A stretch of DNA of 64,000 nt from NCBI GenBank assembly GCA_003184365.1, contig NKYR01000110.1, positions 1-64,000 on the forward strand. The letters are read 5' to 3'. The stretch comes from Evernia prunastri. Its lineage: Eukaryota > Ascomycota > Lecanoromycetes > Lecanorales > Parmeliaceae. The notes below the pieces were generated by a model, which saw nothing but the letters and a program-made list of their open reading frames with translations, was not told the DNA's origin and did not search any database. The position numbers and the translations under genes are program-made. Shown here in pieces: positions 23,754 to 34,815 of the stretch. The stretch's first letter is position 1. Each line of letters opens with the position of its first letter.

Positions 23754-24167
23754 CTCTAAGTCAGCTATCAACTCTGCGTTTGTTCGGGCTGGATATGGTC
23801 GATACCCACCTCGTCACAAGCCTTTGTTGACACCGGAAATGAAAGAGGAACGTCTTGAGTTCGTAACGGAGTGGGGACCGAAGCTGGAAGGGAAAGAACA
23901 TATAATTGTGCACACTGATGAGACTTCGGTGCGGGTTGGCGAATCTCGGGGACAGATCTGGGTGACTAGGCTTCAGGATGAGGCCTACCACAAGGACTGC
24001 GTGGATGTACGATACCGTGGATATACGGAGCTTATGTTTTGGGCTGCGTACACGTCTGAAATGAAGGGCCCGAGCTATATGTTTGGCAAGGAGACAGCGG
24101 CGGAGAAAGAGGCTGCTAAAGAGGATCTAGCAGATCGAAATGCTGATATCGATGCTCAACAACAAAT
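23754..24167. repeat. Direct repeat copy 1 inside the transposase
   Basis: 414 bp, repeated as 24169-24582 with 13 differences and no indel. The copies are separated by exactly one N. Confidence 0.9.
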
Positions 24168-24168
24168 N

Positions 24169-24582
24169 CTCTAAGTCAGCTATCAACTCTGCGTTTGTTC
24201 GGACTGGATATGGTCGATATCCACCTCGTCACAAGTCTTTGTTGACACCGGAAATGAAAGAGGAACGTCTTGAGTTCGTAACGGAGTGGGGACCGAAGCT
24301 GGAAGGGAAAGAACATATAATTGTGCACACTGATGAGACTTCGGTGCGGGTTGGCGAATCTCGGAGACAGATCTGGGTGACTAGGCTTTAAAATGAGGTC
24401 TATCACAAGGACTGCGTAGATGTACGATATCGTGGATATACGGAGCTTATATTTTGGGCTGCGTACACGTCTGAAATGAAGGGCCCGAGCTATATGTTTG
24501 GCAAGGCGACAGCGGCGGAGAAAGAGGCTGCTAAAGAGGATCTAGCAGATCGAAATGCTGATATCGATGCTCAACAACAAAT
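24169..24582. repeat. Direct repeat copy 2 inside the transposase
   Basis: The same length as copy 1. Twelve of the 13 differences are C-to-T or G-to-A in this copy relative to copy 1, including the change that makes a stop codon; the last is an A-to-C transversion. Confidence 0.9.
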
Positions 24583-25213
24583 CGTACGAGAGCAGTTCCT
24601 TGCTGAGCAGGCTAAGAAACCGAAAAGTCGACGTCTTAAACGGATTCCAAAGGTTGAAGGTGTTCGATATGAGCGGAACAAAAATTCCCGAGGAGGGATT
24701 GATTAGTATCGCTATCAAACATACGTGCTATTGCCCCGATTGATCCCGTTCATTAAGGAAGTTATTGAGAAGTATGGCGAATGCTATCTCGTTCAAGATG
24801 GCGCTCCGTCTCATAAAGCGTGGCAACAGAATGAGCTTTTGGAGATTGAGGGGCTAACTGTTCTTCCTTGGCCTGGCAACTCTCCGGATCTAAATCAGAT
24901 TGAGCCCTGTTGGTACCATTTGAAGCAGTACATCTCGAAGCAACCGTATCCTCCAACTACGAAAGAGCCTACGATTAAGGCCTGGGACGTTGCGTGGCGC
25001 AATTTGGAGCAGGAAAGAATAGGGAAGTGGTGTGGGAAGATGAGGGCACGAATGGAGCGTGTGATTTTGGCTAAAGGAGATAATAAATTTCATGGCTAGC
25101 CATCTTATAGAGCATCATTTATTTGATAATTTAGATCATTCTAACGTTATTTAGATGTGTGGTTGTTGCGAAATAAAAATAATTAATATGGGTAGGATTT
25201 TGATTTTCTAGCC

Positions 25214-25241
25214 GGGGATTAATTTAAAAAAAAGTCTGTTG
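25214..25241 (-). repeat. Right terminal inverted repeat of the Tc1 element
   Basis: Reverse-complement partner of 23319-23346, with 27 of 28 bases matching. The TA target duplication follows at once. Confidence 0.92.
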
Positions 25242-25411
25242 TACCAATGCAAGCAGTAGACCAAAATGTGATAAATAGATGTAGAATCGTTCAGATTTGA
25301 AGCCGTGTATAGTCTATTTGACGCATTAGCCTGATGTAGCTTTTTTGCAGACCTTTCAAGTCCTCCATGTCCTCCACGTCGCCGTCGCTATGCCCCCGCT
25401 CATATCATGCT

Positions 25412-25860
25412 GAGCTTCAATGTAGTCATGCTGTCATGCTGCTATGCTGGACCTTCAATGTAGTGCTTCAATATAGTGTTCCCATGTAGTGCTTCCATGT
25501 AGTGCTCTGCTTCCGTGTAGTGCTCTCATATTGCCATTCAATATAGTGCTCAGCTTCAATGTAGTGCTCTGCTTCCATGTAGTGCTCTGCTTCAATGTAG
25601 TGCTTCAATATAGTGTTCCCATGTAGTGCTTCCATATTGCTATTTAATATAGTGCTCAGCTTCAATGTAGTGCTCTGCTTTCATGTAGTGCTCCCATGCT
25701 CTGCTTCAATGTAGTGATCCCATGTTGTCATTCAATGTAGTACCATGCTCCGCTCCAATGTAGTGCTCCCATGCTCTGCTTCAATGTAGTGCTTAGCTTA
25801 AATATAGTGATTCAATGCTGCGCTTTTATATAGTGCTATACTTTAACAAAGTACTTTTAA
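25412..25860 (+). repeat. Minisatellite array, left arm
   Basis: Roughly 25-30 imperfect head-to-tail units of 13-21 nt built on (A/C)ATGTAGTGCT(C/T), often extended by CTGCTTC. Units vary as ATATAGTG and GTGTAGTG. Confidence 0.85.
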
Positions 25861-25959
25861 TAGCATAATAATATCACTATATCAAAGCGCACTACTAAAT
25901 TGAAACGTAACATGATACTACTAAGTATATTGAAAAGTTAACATGAAACACTATATTCA

Positions 25960-26560
25960 AGAACCACACGGCAGCAGAGCATAAAAACACTACATTGAAT
26001 GGCAGCATAAGATCACTACATTGAAGCAGAGCATGAGAGCACTACATTGAAGCGGAGCATGGTACTACATTGAATGGCAACATGGGATCACTACATTGAA
26101 GCAGAGCATGGGAGCAGAGCATGGGAGCACTATATGGGAGCACTACATGGAAGCAGAGCACTACATTGGAGCAGAGCATAGGAACACTACATGGGAGCAG
26201 AGCACTACATTGAAGCGGAGCATGGCACTATATTAAATAACAACATGAGAGCACTACATTGGAGCGGAGCATGGCACTACATTAAATGACAGCACGAAAT
26301 CACTACATTAAAGCTGAGCACTACATTAAATGACAGCATAAGACTACTACATTAAATAACAGCATGGGACTACACTGAATCACAGCATGGGACTACACTG
26401 AATAACAGCATGGGACTACACTGAATAACAACGTGGGACTACACTGAATAACAACATGGGACTACAACATTGAATGGCAGCATGGTACTACATTGAATAA
26501 CTACATGAAAACATTACATTGGAGAACAACATAGCAGCATAGCAGCATAAACACATTAAA
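25960..26560 (-). repeat. Minisatellite array, right arm (opposite orientation)
   Basis: The same unit as the left arm but reverse-complemented (GCACTACATTGAAGCAGAGC). Toward its right end the units drift to GGGACTACACTGAATAACA, a more homogeneous sub-array. Confidence 0.85.
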
Positions 26561-27052
26561 GCTCAGCATGATATGGGCGAGGGCATGACGACGGCGATGT
26601 GGAGGACTTGGGAGGCCTACAAAAAAGCTACACCAGGCTAGTGATCAAATGGACTATACACAGCTTCAAATTTGAACATTCTATGTCTACATTATGGCAT
26701 TTGGTCTACTGCTTGCCTTGGGCACATGGCTCACCAAAATCTAGCGGGCCGAGGTATGAAGTTGGAGCCTTCGCCAAGGGTTTTGCAAAAAGGAGTATGC
26801 ACAGGACTTTTGTTCGGCCAATCATGCTGAAGCGAAAGCGTAGGATGCAGCCTCGTCAAACTTTGGGCATAAAAAGGCTCTGCTCCTCACCTGCTTCAAC
26901 ATGCTGCGGGAGCGAAGAGCTCAAACCTCAGGCTGCGCAGCCTGCATCTGTTCTCCGATTAGAACAATCAAAATCTTTTCACGGCGACTCAACAAAGTCT
27001 ACTTATCATCCTTCTGTCCTACCCGTCATCGCTGCCCTTTCAGCCTCTTGCA

Positions 27053-28751
27053 ATGGAATCTCATTCACACTTGTATGATGAGCAGGGATCTTTCGAAGCC
27101 ATAGCCGGCACGAGCACTATCCACGCTGATTCACTGGGTTTCCCGGTTCATCAAACTGCCTCTTTTCATGCCATTTCTGACTTTCAGCCTGAGCGATTGT
27201 CATCTACGGTATGCTCCTCCAATGACGCCGTCGTCCCAACGGTTGCACCAGCTGCGAACCAAAATGGCTGGGCCGCCACACAAAGTTGGGCGAGACACCA
27301 ACCCCTCATCAAAAAACTTTACCTGTACGAAAGGAAATCCCTTGCGGAAGTCATGCGACATATGGAAAGCCAGCATGGCTTCAGAGCAACGTTGGTATCT
27401 CGCGCTTTACTTTGTGTTTCAAGCATCGCTGACATTCCGTAGAGTCAAGATGTACAAAACGCACATCAAGCAATGGGGTCTGGACAAAAAGAACAAAGCT
27501 CCAGAGATGAGAGCGATTGTGCGTAAGAACAAGCAGCGAGCAGAACAGGGGAAAGGTTCCATCATTCGTGTTCGAGGCCAACTTCGGAAGTTCGCAGAAG
27601 TCGTTCGCTGTTGGAGTCGGAAGGGGAAGTCGATCGACGAAATCGTCGCTCGACAAACAGCGTCTCCAACACCCGAGGCTGTGGAATTATTCACACCTGT
27701 ACCCTCCCCTACCCTGACGCCGCTGGACTTTGCAATCCCAGAGCGCCTGTTTCGATGCATTCGAAATTATTTCGATAGCTCGTTTGAGTCTGGGACATGG
27801 GTCAGGACAGACTCGCTTTCTCTTTGCCACTCTATCAAAGGCGAAGGGCACACCAATCTGTGTGTGGATGACCTTCTTGAACAGTGCGAGCTGGCTTGTG
27901 GGTTGTTCTCAACAAGACTATTTGCAGAGGCAGGACGGACATTGATCGCTGCCACCACTAAAATCGAGAAAATCGTATTGGGAGAGGATCCTCTGACGCT
28001 TGTTCAAATATTTGCTTCGATCGTGACTTTTCACTACGAGAAGAGAGACGAAGTGGCCCTGAGTATACTCCGGCAGTTCTCTGCTCTAGGTACAATGCTG
28101 CTGGGCAATCAGCATCCTCTCAGTCGTATTTGTGAGTGGATGAATTTGGTACATACGTCTAATTTTGAGGAGCTTACTATCAGATGTATGGAAAGTATGG
28201 TCGACCAATTCGAGCGCTTTGTTGGTCCGTTTCATTTGTCAACAATGTCTTCTCGTGTAATTCTCATCACATATGCAGGCTGGGAAGGAAATGCTGGCAT
28301 TCAGATGACGGAAAAGTTGCTTGGCGAGTGTGAAGAAAAATTGCAGCCATATGACTTTCGAATTTCATGGGTTCGTCGGTGCTTAGCGATTGAGTACTTC
28401 AACAGAAGCTACTATGTCGAGGCTAAAACATTGACCCAAAAGGACATTGCCTGTTCTCAGCATTTCCAATCAACGGACTGGGAAGATTCGCTGAATATTT
28501 ATATAGTAGCAATGTGCCAGTACGCTCTTGGCGAAGTGGAATCAGGAATAGCAACTCTTCATAAAGCGATCAACTCAATCATGTCGGAACGGGGCCCACA
28601 AGATGGCCTAGGAAGACAATGGCTTTTGCAGTTGGAGACATCGTATCTCGAGCAGGGTCGTTGGAGCTCTGCAACCGAAGTCCGAGAGCGAAGGGAAAAT
28701 ATACTGGAATCGATAGAGCTGACGGACTCCTATTTTGGTCCACTTCGATAG
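27053..28751 (+). CDS. Clr5-domain protein
   Basis: Fungal protein with an N-terminal Clr5 domain, a putative DNA-binding module named after the fission yeast silencing factor. Two exons (27053-27390, 27443-28751; 52-nt intron with a GCTGAC branch) give 548 residues. The Clr5 domain spans about residues 78-131: SWARHQPLIKKLYLYERKSL, then VMRHMESQHGF, and across the splice VKMYKTHIKQWGLDKKNK. A basic stretch follows (RKNKQRAEQGK). Residues 190-548 are helical in appearance with TPR-like periodicity (LFAEAGRTLIAATTKIEKIV, QYALGEVESGIATLHKAI), as in many Clr5-TPR proteins. The ATG at 27053 is preceded by a CATAAAAAGG TATA-like sequence at about 26869. The gene starts 330 bp from the giant inverted repeat. 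Function unknown beyond the domain. Confidence 0.85.
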
Positions 28752-31104
28752 TACCAATCAAATCAAGAAATGCCAGCCTCATCCTAGCACTTTGGACACC
28801 TCGGCCACTGAATGAGGACTTGTGGTTCGAAGAGTCTATCTTTGACCTTACCTTTTGAGATTGAGGAGAGGGAGCAGGATGCAGAACGAGGCCTCAGTCG
28901 CGATGTCAGATGAACGTGTGACAAAGTACTGTACTTACTGAACCTTTCATTTCCTGGACCATTGCGCTTGCCGCGGCTGCATTAGGTTCTTGCGTAGTCC
29001 CTTCGGGAGATACCCTAGAAGACACTGTGAGTATAAAACAGCGAGAATCTTGAGCACTCCTAGCCCCCCACTTTTGGAGGAGCCTTGAGTGGCACTCGGC
29101 GCTCTCTGTAATGGTGAAATATCCACGAGTGAATTTCGCCTGTTCGAGGAATGAAATGGTGTGATGTGTCGTGCAAGCTGCTATTCTGGCAGAGCACGAG
29201 ACCCTTTGTAGCTCCAACCATTCGCCAGCTCTACTACCATAGAGTAAAATCGGACGGAGGTTGATGCCCTCGACCTCTGCTCCATTTGCCACCTTCATTT
29301 TCAGCATGTACACCGCGACCTCACCGCCTTTCCCAAGACCCCAACACCTACGCGGCCGCTTTCTTTCTATACTTGCACCTTCCTTCTTGAAATGCTGGTT
29401 TCCAACTAGGTAGCTTGCCTGCCCTGTGTCGATGATATATTTCCAACAGGGGTTGCAGCGAGATATGTGACAGGTTTTCACCCCGCTTTCTTACACGTGC
29501 TTACGCCCTCTGTCTTTAGACATAGCTACCATCAGAGCGCATTTCCTAGGTGTGGATACCTCATCATTTCAAGACACAAGACTTACTTCCCACCTCCAAA
29601 AGAAAAGAAATTCCCCTCCATCTGACACCAAGAGCATTTCCTCCCCACCCAACCCAGAGAACCATTCCTCAAAATCCGGCAGATATCAAGATGCCTCTCC
29701 AACCACCAAGCAATCCATCCTCAGACACCCCCTGGCGGCCCCTTCCAAGGGAACCTCCAGGTTCGGTACGGCGTTACAGCACGCTAACCTACAGGCCATC
29801 AAGCACAGGACGGAGCGCAGGGCGACAGCCCTACAGTCAATATCATACGGTCACGCAAAGACGAAGCACAATCCATACGGTCTCGCATGAACATTCCTTC
29901 GAACGTCTCTGACAAAGCACTCGCGGCGTTGCTCAACCTTACTCGAGACGGCCGCGCTCTTGACACATTGCTAGCATGTTTTCTGATGTCCAAGTCGTGG
30001 GAACCTCCCGGAGTCATCGTTGAGCACTAGTCGTCAAGAGTTCCGCGCCAGTATTCGCACATTGGGGTGATTCCCGCGAGAGACATGATTGTGGGTGTCA
30101 TAAAAAGGGCGCGACAGTCGCCATAGGTCATCTGAGTACAGCTAGCATTGGCACCCTCCTCGATATTATGAATTCCACTCGCTCTTTGCGAACCGAACAT
30201 CCATATCTCTAGCAAGCTTCAGAGAAATATGCCGCGCGAGCCCGGTATCTGAGATGGCGGCAACTGGAAAACAATCACAGGCGCGGCGTCCCTGGGAGGG
30301 ACCACGACGAGGATTATAGTCAGGCATGGGCTATCTTTGACAAAGCAAGGCATGACAGACTTGATTTCTTCGACTGTTGATAACTTGATGAAGAATATCG
30401 GGGATGGATGATAGCCGAGTGTTTTTATTATGGAGAATCTGGGAAACGTGCTTGTGTCACCGAGTTTGTATTCTAAGAGGATCTAGCGGAAAACATGCAT
30501 AGATAAGATTGCAATTCTCTCGTTTTCTTTCGTGAGCTTAATTAGAACCCATCAACTATTACTGTCAACGATTGTCTAGTAAAAGGAGATGAGCACGTAG
30601 AAACCAATCCAGGAACTTTTTGTGGAAGGGTGGCAATGTTTAGGAAAGATTTTCTGAAGATCTTGTTGACTGAGGCGGGGTTTCGTAGGACAGGGCACTT
30701 AGAGAGCGGACAGCTGTCGGCGCTTGATGACGAGGCTAGTAACATATTGCACGCCCATCCGCGGCGTCACATCCCCATTCCACCCGTTCTCCCCAAACGT
30801 AGAAGATCTTGTAGCTCAAGATGCCTGAATATGACCTCCCAGACAGGATGCACTCTGTTAAACCCCAACGCTGGAGTAGCTCGTGGGCGTAATTGCAAGA
30901 CCGCAGCGCGAATATGCGACATAACCCAGCGGGAGTCCTGACTTACTACGCCCTGACGCCGCATCACCTTCGTCAAACAGCTCAGGGCACTATCGAAGGC
31001 TGCGGAAGGAGGTGATGGTGCTTTGAAGCTTGAGCGACGAAGATGAGAATTTTAGGTCTTTGCCCAAGAGCTTCGACGGTTCTTTTTGAAGTGGTGAGGC
31101 TATA
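28752..31104. other. Intergenic with gene relics
   Basis: 2.35 kb with no complete gene that I can defend. It includes the minus-strand DTG-containing frame listed separately, a short plus frame (29887-30030) and a minus frame around 30767-30976 with an F-box-like phrase (FRHLELQDLLRLGRT). These look like fragments. Confidence 0.45.
28906..29481 (-). CDS. Hypothetical ORF fragment with an IIDTG motif
   Basis: The open frame encodes up to 191 residues with no good ATG at its start; the first in-frame ATGs lie near 29307. Near the N terminus it reads CNPCWKYIIDTGQASYLVGN, in which I-D-T-G followed by small residues resembles the active site of retropepsin-like aspartic proteases. Later comes VANGAEVEGINLRPILL, which could form the next strands of such a fold. 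No further retroelement domain follows on either side. It may be an exon of an unresolved gene, a domesticated protease fragment or chance. Confidence 0.25.
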   Translation of the reverse strand: MKTCHISRCNPCWKYIIDTGQASYLVGNQHFKKEGASIERKRPRRCWGLGKGGEVAVYMLKMKVANGAEVEGINLRPILLYGSRAGEWLELQRVSCSARIAACTTHHTISFLEQAKFTRGYFTITESAECHSRLLQKWGARSAQDSRCFILTVSSRVSPEGTTQEPNAAAASAMVQEMKGSVSTVLCHTFI

Positions 31105-34100
31105 TCACGAAGAATGCGCCTGAAGCCACTTTTGACCATTTTCCGCTCCGAGACCCATAGTCCCAGATTGGAAACGGGAAGTGTACATGCTCCACTCAGA
31201 TTTTCGCTCACCCGGTAGCCAAGAACGATCCATAACACGAGAGGTCGATGAGTCAGGACGAACTTCGTCGAGTCGATCGTAGAACTCCAAGATTTGACGC
31301 GACAAGTCCGCTGCCACCGGTGGAACCTCGATCCCGTGCAATGCCACATATTGTTCGAACAGTGCAAGGAAGTCCCTTGACTCCTGCTCCGATAGCTCAT
31401 ACCTTTTCTTATATCGTGCTGATTCCTGTTTGGAGATGACTTCGAGGACGGTGCATTTCGCATATGAGAAAGCGCCCCTCGCAATGCACATCTCTCGGAT
31501 GAGAGGGTATTCCGGTTTATCCCTCAGACATAAGTGTAATGCGGATAGAGCTGATAGCTGAATATCGAACGAACATGCGCTTTCTATTGTCCCAGCTTCA
31601 CTAATAGGTCCAATACCACTGGCAGATAGAATGATTGTGTGGTCAAAATGAAAATTCCAAATCTTATGAACATCTGCCTTATACTCAACAAAAGCAATAG
31701 TAGGCATTATGATGGCGTCCCAATTGACATGATATGGACGCTGTGTAACGTTGGAATGTATCTTAGCGTTGTATCGCCAGTTAAGCATGAATGCCAGGTG
31801 GCCAAGCATGCGTCCCAGGTACTCTCTCCATATCGTCCTCGTGAGAAAGTCCGCGTTGGGGTCAGCACCTCGCCTCAGAAGCTCAGGTACAATTTTCAAG
31901 GCTCTAGTGAACTGACAATTCTCCCCCATCTCATATGAAGCGAAGAAGATAGAACAGTACAGAATGTAATCCAAAATTTCGGGACCGCAGCTCTTCTCCC
32001 GGCATTCAAGCATTTGCTGCACATAATGAGAGGAACCGTGGAAATGAGAAAGACCGTGTAAAGCCGCGAAGGCATGTAAATCTGGTGTTTCTATGGGCGC
32101 AGAATTCCAATTTCCTGGGGTCGCAGGTTTGGTCATGGTGGAGCATGAGACTCTCGAGCTTGGTCGAGAACTCGTCTTCGTATTCAGACTATCCTGTTCT
32201 CGAAGATTCAATTCCGCCGATCTGTCCCTCCCACGATCGGAATTATACGTGGTACGATCGATGAGCTCACGTAATCTGGGTTGGGCCTTTCCAGTTCGAG
32301 CCTCAGCTATCGCCACCTCTTCCCTAATCCAAGCTATACTATCTAGGTGTAATTGAGGGTATGGGAGCGGCATCAGTTTCAGCTTTCCGATCGAAACTTT
32401 GACATACAAGATTTGAGGATCGAATTCAGGGGGCAAGTTGGCATGCAGAAACTTTCCCCCGAGCTCGGGAGATCTCAGGAAATCAACAGCCGTACGATGG
32501 ATGAAATTGACAGTAGAACTTAATTGCAGGTCAAAAGCTTTACCATCTGTGCTCCTAGTTTCAGAGCCTACACTGGGATGGTCGTTATTGGACCACAGAC
32601 TTGGCTCCCTGATTCCTTGTTCACCATCATATTTCTCAGTAGCCTGGCTTACATTGCCGTATAGGTCGGGTTTCTCACTGCCCCGGTCCCTGGCGGTCCC
32701 AATTTTAGTATTCGAGAACTGGTACTCTTGGACCTCGAGAAGTCCAGCGCATGTTGCAAGAATTCTCTTCCGGGTCAATTGACAAAGCAGAACAAATTCC
32801 CGATCCGACACTTGATCAGCAGACAAGATCAAATTGTCTAAGCCCTTATAAGACGCAAGCGCGTGGTAGAGAAAGGGTAAGCCTGGCACATGGACAGCCA
32901 TTTGGAGGAACCGTGATGCCTCATGTCGATAGATTTTGTCAATTTGAAGCAGCATGCCGAGGTAAATGCCTTCAACTTCACTTGGCAAGCACGCAAGTCT
33001 TTTCTGCAGCTGTTCTGGGCTATCTTCGTTTCTGAGACCGCGAATCTGATCCTTCATAGCCAACGAGACCCATAGAAAGACTCCCTGTGCTCTGTTCACT
33101 ATCTGCTTCTTCAAATTATTCATTTCAAATTCATTCTGTGATGCCATTGACTTCAATTGCGGTACGCGTTGGAATTGGTCAGTGACGTATCGCTGAATAT
33201 CCTTATCTGTTAAGTCTTGCAAGCGGAGCTTTGCTGAAGGGCCAAAAGCATCCTCAAATATCTTAGAGGGTCGACTTGACGTGCAGACTTTGACACCAGT
33301 GTTCAACACTATATCCTGGATGAAGGCGATCAACTCACCCTCGTCTTCATCGAACTCATCCAGCCCATCAATGAAGAAACACAGATGACATGAGCTCTGT
33401 AGCTTATCTATCACCTCTTGGAGCGTCCTCTGAAGCCGACGTATTGTCCAAGCACCGATTGAACCATACTCGCGGGAAGTACTTCTGTTCTGGACTGATG
33501 GCGATCCGACATCAAATGATAGAGATTTTAATTCAGGAAAATCACGTAAGACCTGCCAGAGGAGCGAGCGCAGCAACCCTTCGAAACTCTTTTGCATTGT
33601 TTTTCCGCCGCTCCAGAAGAAGAATTTGGGCATGAGTATGTCTTTTGTCCTAGCCCAGATTTTCAGTGCCTCGATTGTTCGTTCGTCCTGACATAGAAAG
33701 TTCATCAAAGTCGATTTTCCAGAACCAGCTTTGCCGCTGATCCAATAAGTGCCCTCACCATTCTCAAGCCAAGCAATGAAATTATCCCAAGCATGCACAG
33801 TATGTCCGGATCTATCGAATATCCACTGAAATGTCTTGCTATGGGCTTCTGTCACGGTCTCAGCCTTAGCGTTGCTCCAAGCTTCTCCGCGAAAGGCGCT
33901 AGACTCAACTAGGCCTAGCGCACCCACACATTTGTACTTAGAACAGCATTCCTTCTACATAGAACATCATAGTAGAATTCCATTCAAACCTGATTCATAG
34001 TATCATTACGATCCAATATCAAGTCCCTGACAGCTTCAACAATCGTCTCTTCGCGGCTAAAAATCTCGGCAAACCACAGACTCTTGAGAAGCTGTGCACA

Positions 34101-34815
34101 GTATTCCTCTTCCGCTAGCCGTTTTTCGTGTTCCCGGAACTGGTTGCTAACTTGTTCTTTAGTCCCTTCGTTTTCTTCCTGCATGAGCTCCTTTAGCTTT
34201 TCGAACCCCTTCGGCCCTTGGAGGAGATTGATCGAAAGCGTTTGAAGTCTTTGATCTAGATCTTGAAACTCTTTGCTCTGTTGCAGAGAGGCCAAGTCGA
34301 GACGCTGTCTATTCATGTACGGATCAGCACATGTAGGCTTTGATTAACATGAATGCTGGTTAAGCGATCAAACATGCATACCTCAAGTTGATCAGAATTT
34401 GTGTATCTAGCGCATTTCGGTAGCCATTTAGTCGCTTCCGGATTTTTTCGATCTCGCCCTTTTCCCAAAGAACTTTGACGGTCTTCAAGATAGCCTGTCC
34501 CGTTTTCTGCGGCCCCTCAAATTTCAGCGAGTGAAGTTTCTTCACTAGCTGGTCGGCCGTGGCCGAACATTGTCTAGCAAGGTTCAACAAGCTTTGCTCG
34601 TCAGGTCTATCAAAGCCTCCCACGCTATGGTTGACACTCGGAAGGTCGAGTTTGGCTCGAACATCAACCAGATTTTTTGTTAAACCTTCAAGTTCTTCGT
34701 ATTTCAACAAGGAGCCTTCTCTGTAGATCTCTTTACATTTGATCAAAGTCTCGATGCTGAAGTCGACGACCTGTATTACCCCGCAAGCAAGGCTGAAAGC
34801 CGTTGGGAGGTCCAT
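31105..34815 (-). CDS. NLR-like NACHT NTPase
   Basis: STAND-type P-loop NTPase of the fungal NOD-like receptor class, often linked to self/non-self recognition. Three exons (34815-34382, 34308-33990, 33936-31105) give 1194 residues. Residues 1-150 match the fungal N-terminal domain common in these proteins (MDLPTAFSLACGVIQVVDFS); 145-250 are coiled-coil-like. The NACHT domain follows AHSKTFQWIF, with Walker A GKAGSGKST at 319-327 and Walker B FFIDGLDEFD at 438-447. After it comes FIHRTAVDFL, typical of the region downstream of NACHT in these proteins. There is no WD40, TPR or long ankyrin array; only one ankyrin-like phrase (LLRRGADPNADF) is visible. The annotated ATG is internal to a longer frame that begins at GTG. 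Intron 2 uses TTCTAAG as acceptor, adding YKC before VGALG. Confidence 0.87.

Larger units (their letters stand above)
23419..25099 (+). pseudogene. Tc1-type transposase, disrupted
   Basis: Cut-and-paste transposase. Residues 1-75 hold a helix-turn-helix-like segment (SNRQLARQYHCDKKTVANVL) and the middle a second DNA-binding region. The catalytic domain has the first Asp in HTDETSV, the second in LVQDGAPSH and the Glu in NSPDLNQIEPCW, with 34 residues between the last two (DD34E, the Tc1 signature). The frame from ATG 23419 is intact to the single N at 24168. After it, a 414-bp segment repeats and two nonsense codons appear: TAA at 24388-24390, where the first copy has CAG, and TAG at 24704-24706, where a Trp codon is likely. 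As assembled it cannot make a full transposase. The duplication may be an assembly artefact, but the TAG lies outside it. Confidence 0.85.
23317..25243 (+). mobile_element. Tc1/mariner-type DNA transposon with intact ends
   Basis: The element runs from 23319 to 25241 and is flanked by the TA dinucleotide duplication (23317-23318 and 25242-25243) expected of Tc1/mariner insertion. The ends are 28-bp inverted repeats with one mismatch, beginning CAACAGAC followed by a T run. It encodes one transposase reading frame, interrupted as described separately. As assembled it is 1923 bp; without the internal 415-bp duplication plus N it would be about 1.5 kb, a normal size for this superfamily. It lies directly against the outer edge of the large inverted repeat that follows. 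Confidence 0.9.
25242..26722. repeat. Giant inverted repeat with minisatellite arms (foldback-like)
   Basis: The outer parts, about 25249-25424 and 26550-26716, are reverse complements of each other at high but imperfect identity. Matching landmarks include AAGCAGTAGACC, TTTGAAGC, GTGTATAGTC, GTAGCTTTTTT, AAGTCCTCCA and ATATCATGCTGAGCTT. Inside them, the left arm is an array of units containing ATGTAGTGCT and the right arm an array of the reverse-complement unit AGCACTACAT. The whole could fold into one hairpin of roughly 700 bp per arm. It fits a foldback-type or non-autonomous element; there are no coding frames of note. A host target duplication cannot be read because the Tc1 insertion sits at its left edge. 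Confidence 0.85.

Noticed and set aside
25380..26570. A CRISPR array, considered because of the repeated short units
   Set aside because: Units abut without unique spacers, vary in length and switch orientation at the centre; the host is also a eukaryote.
30542..30976. An F-box gene on the minus strand
   Set aside because: Only one short phrase resembles an F-box, the frame is broken and no start is found.
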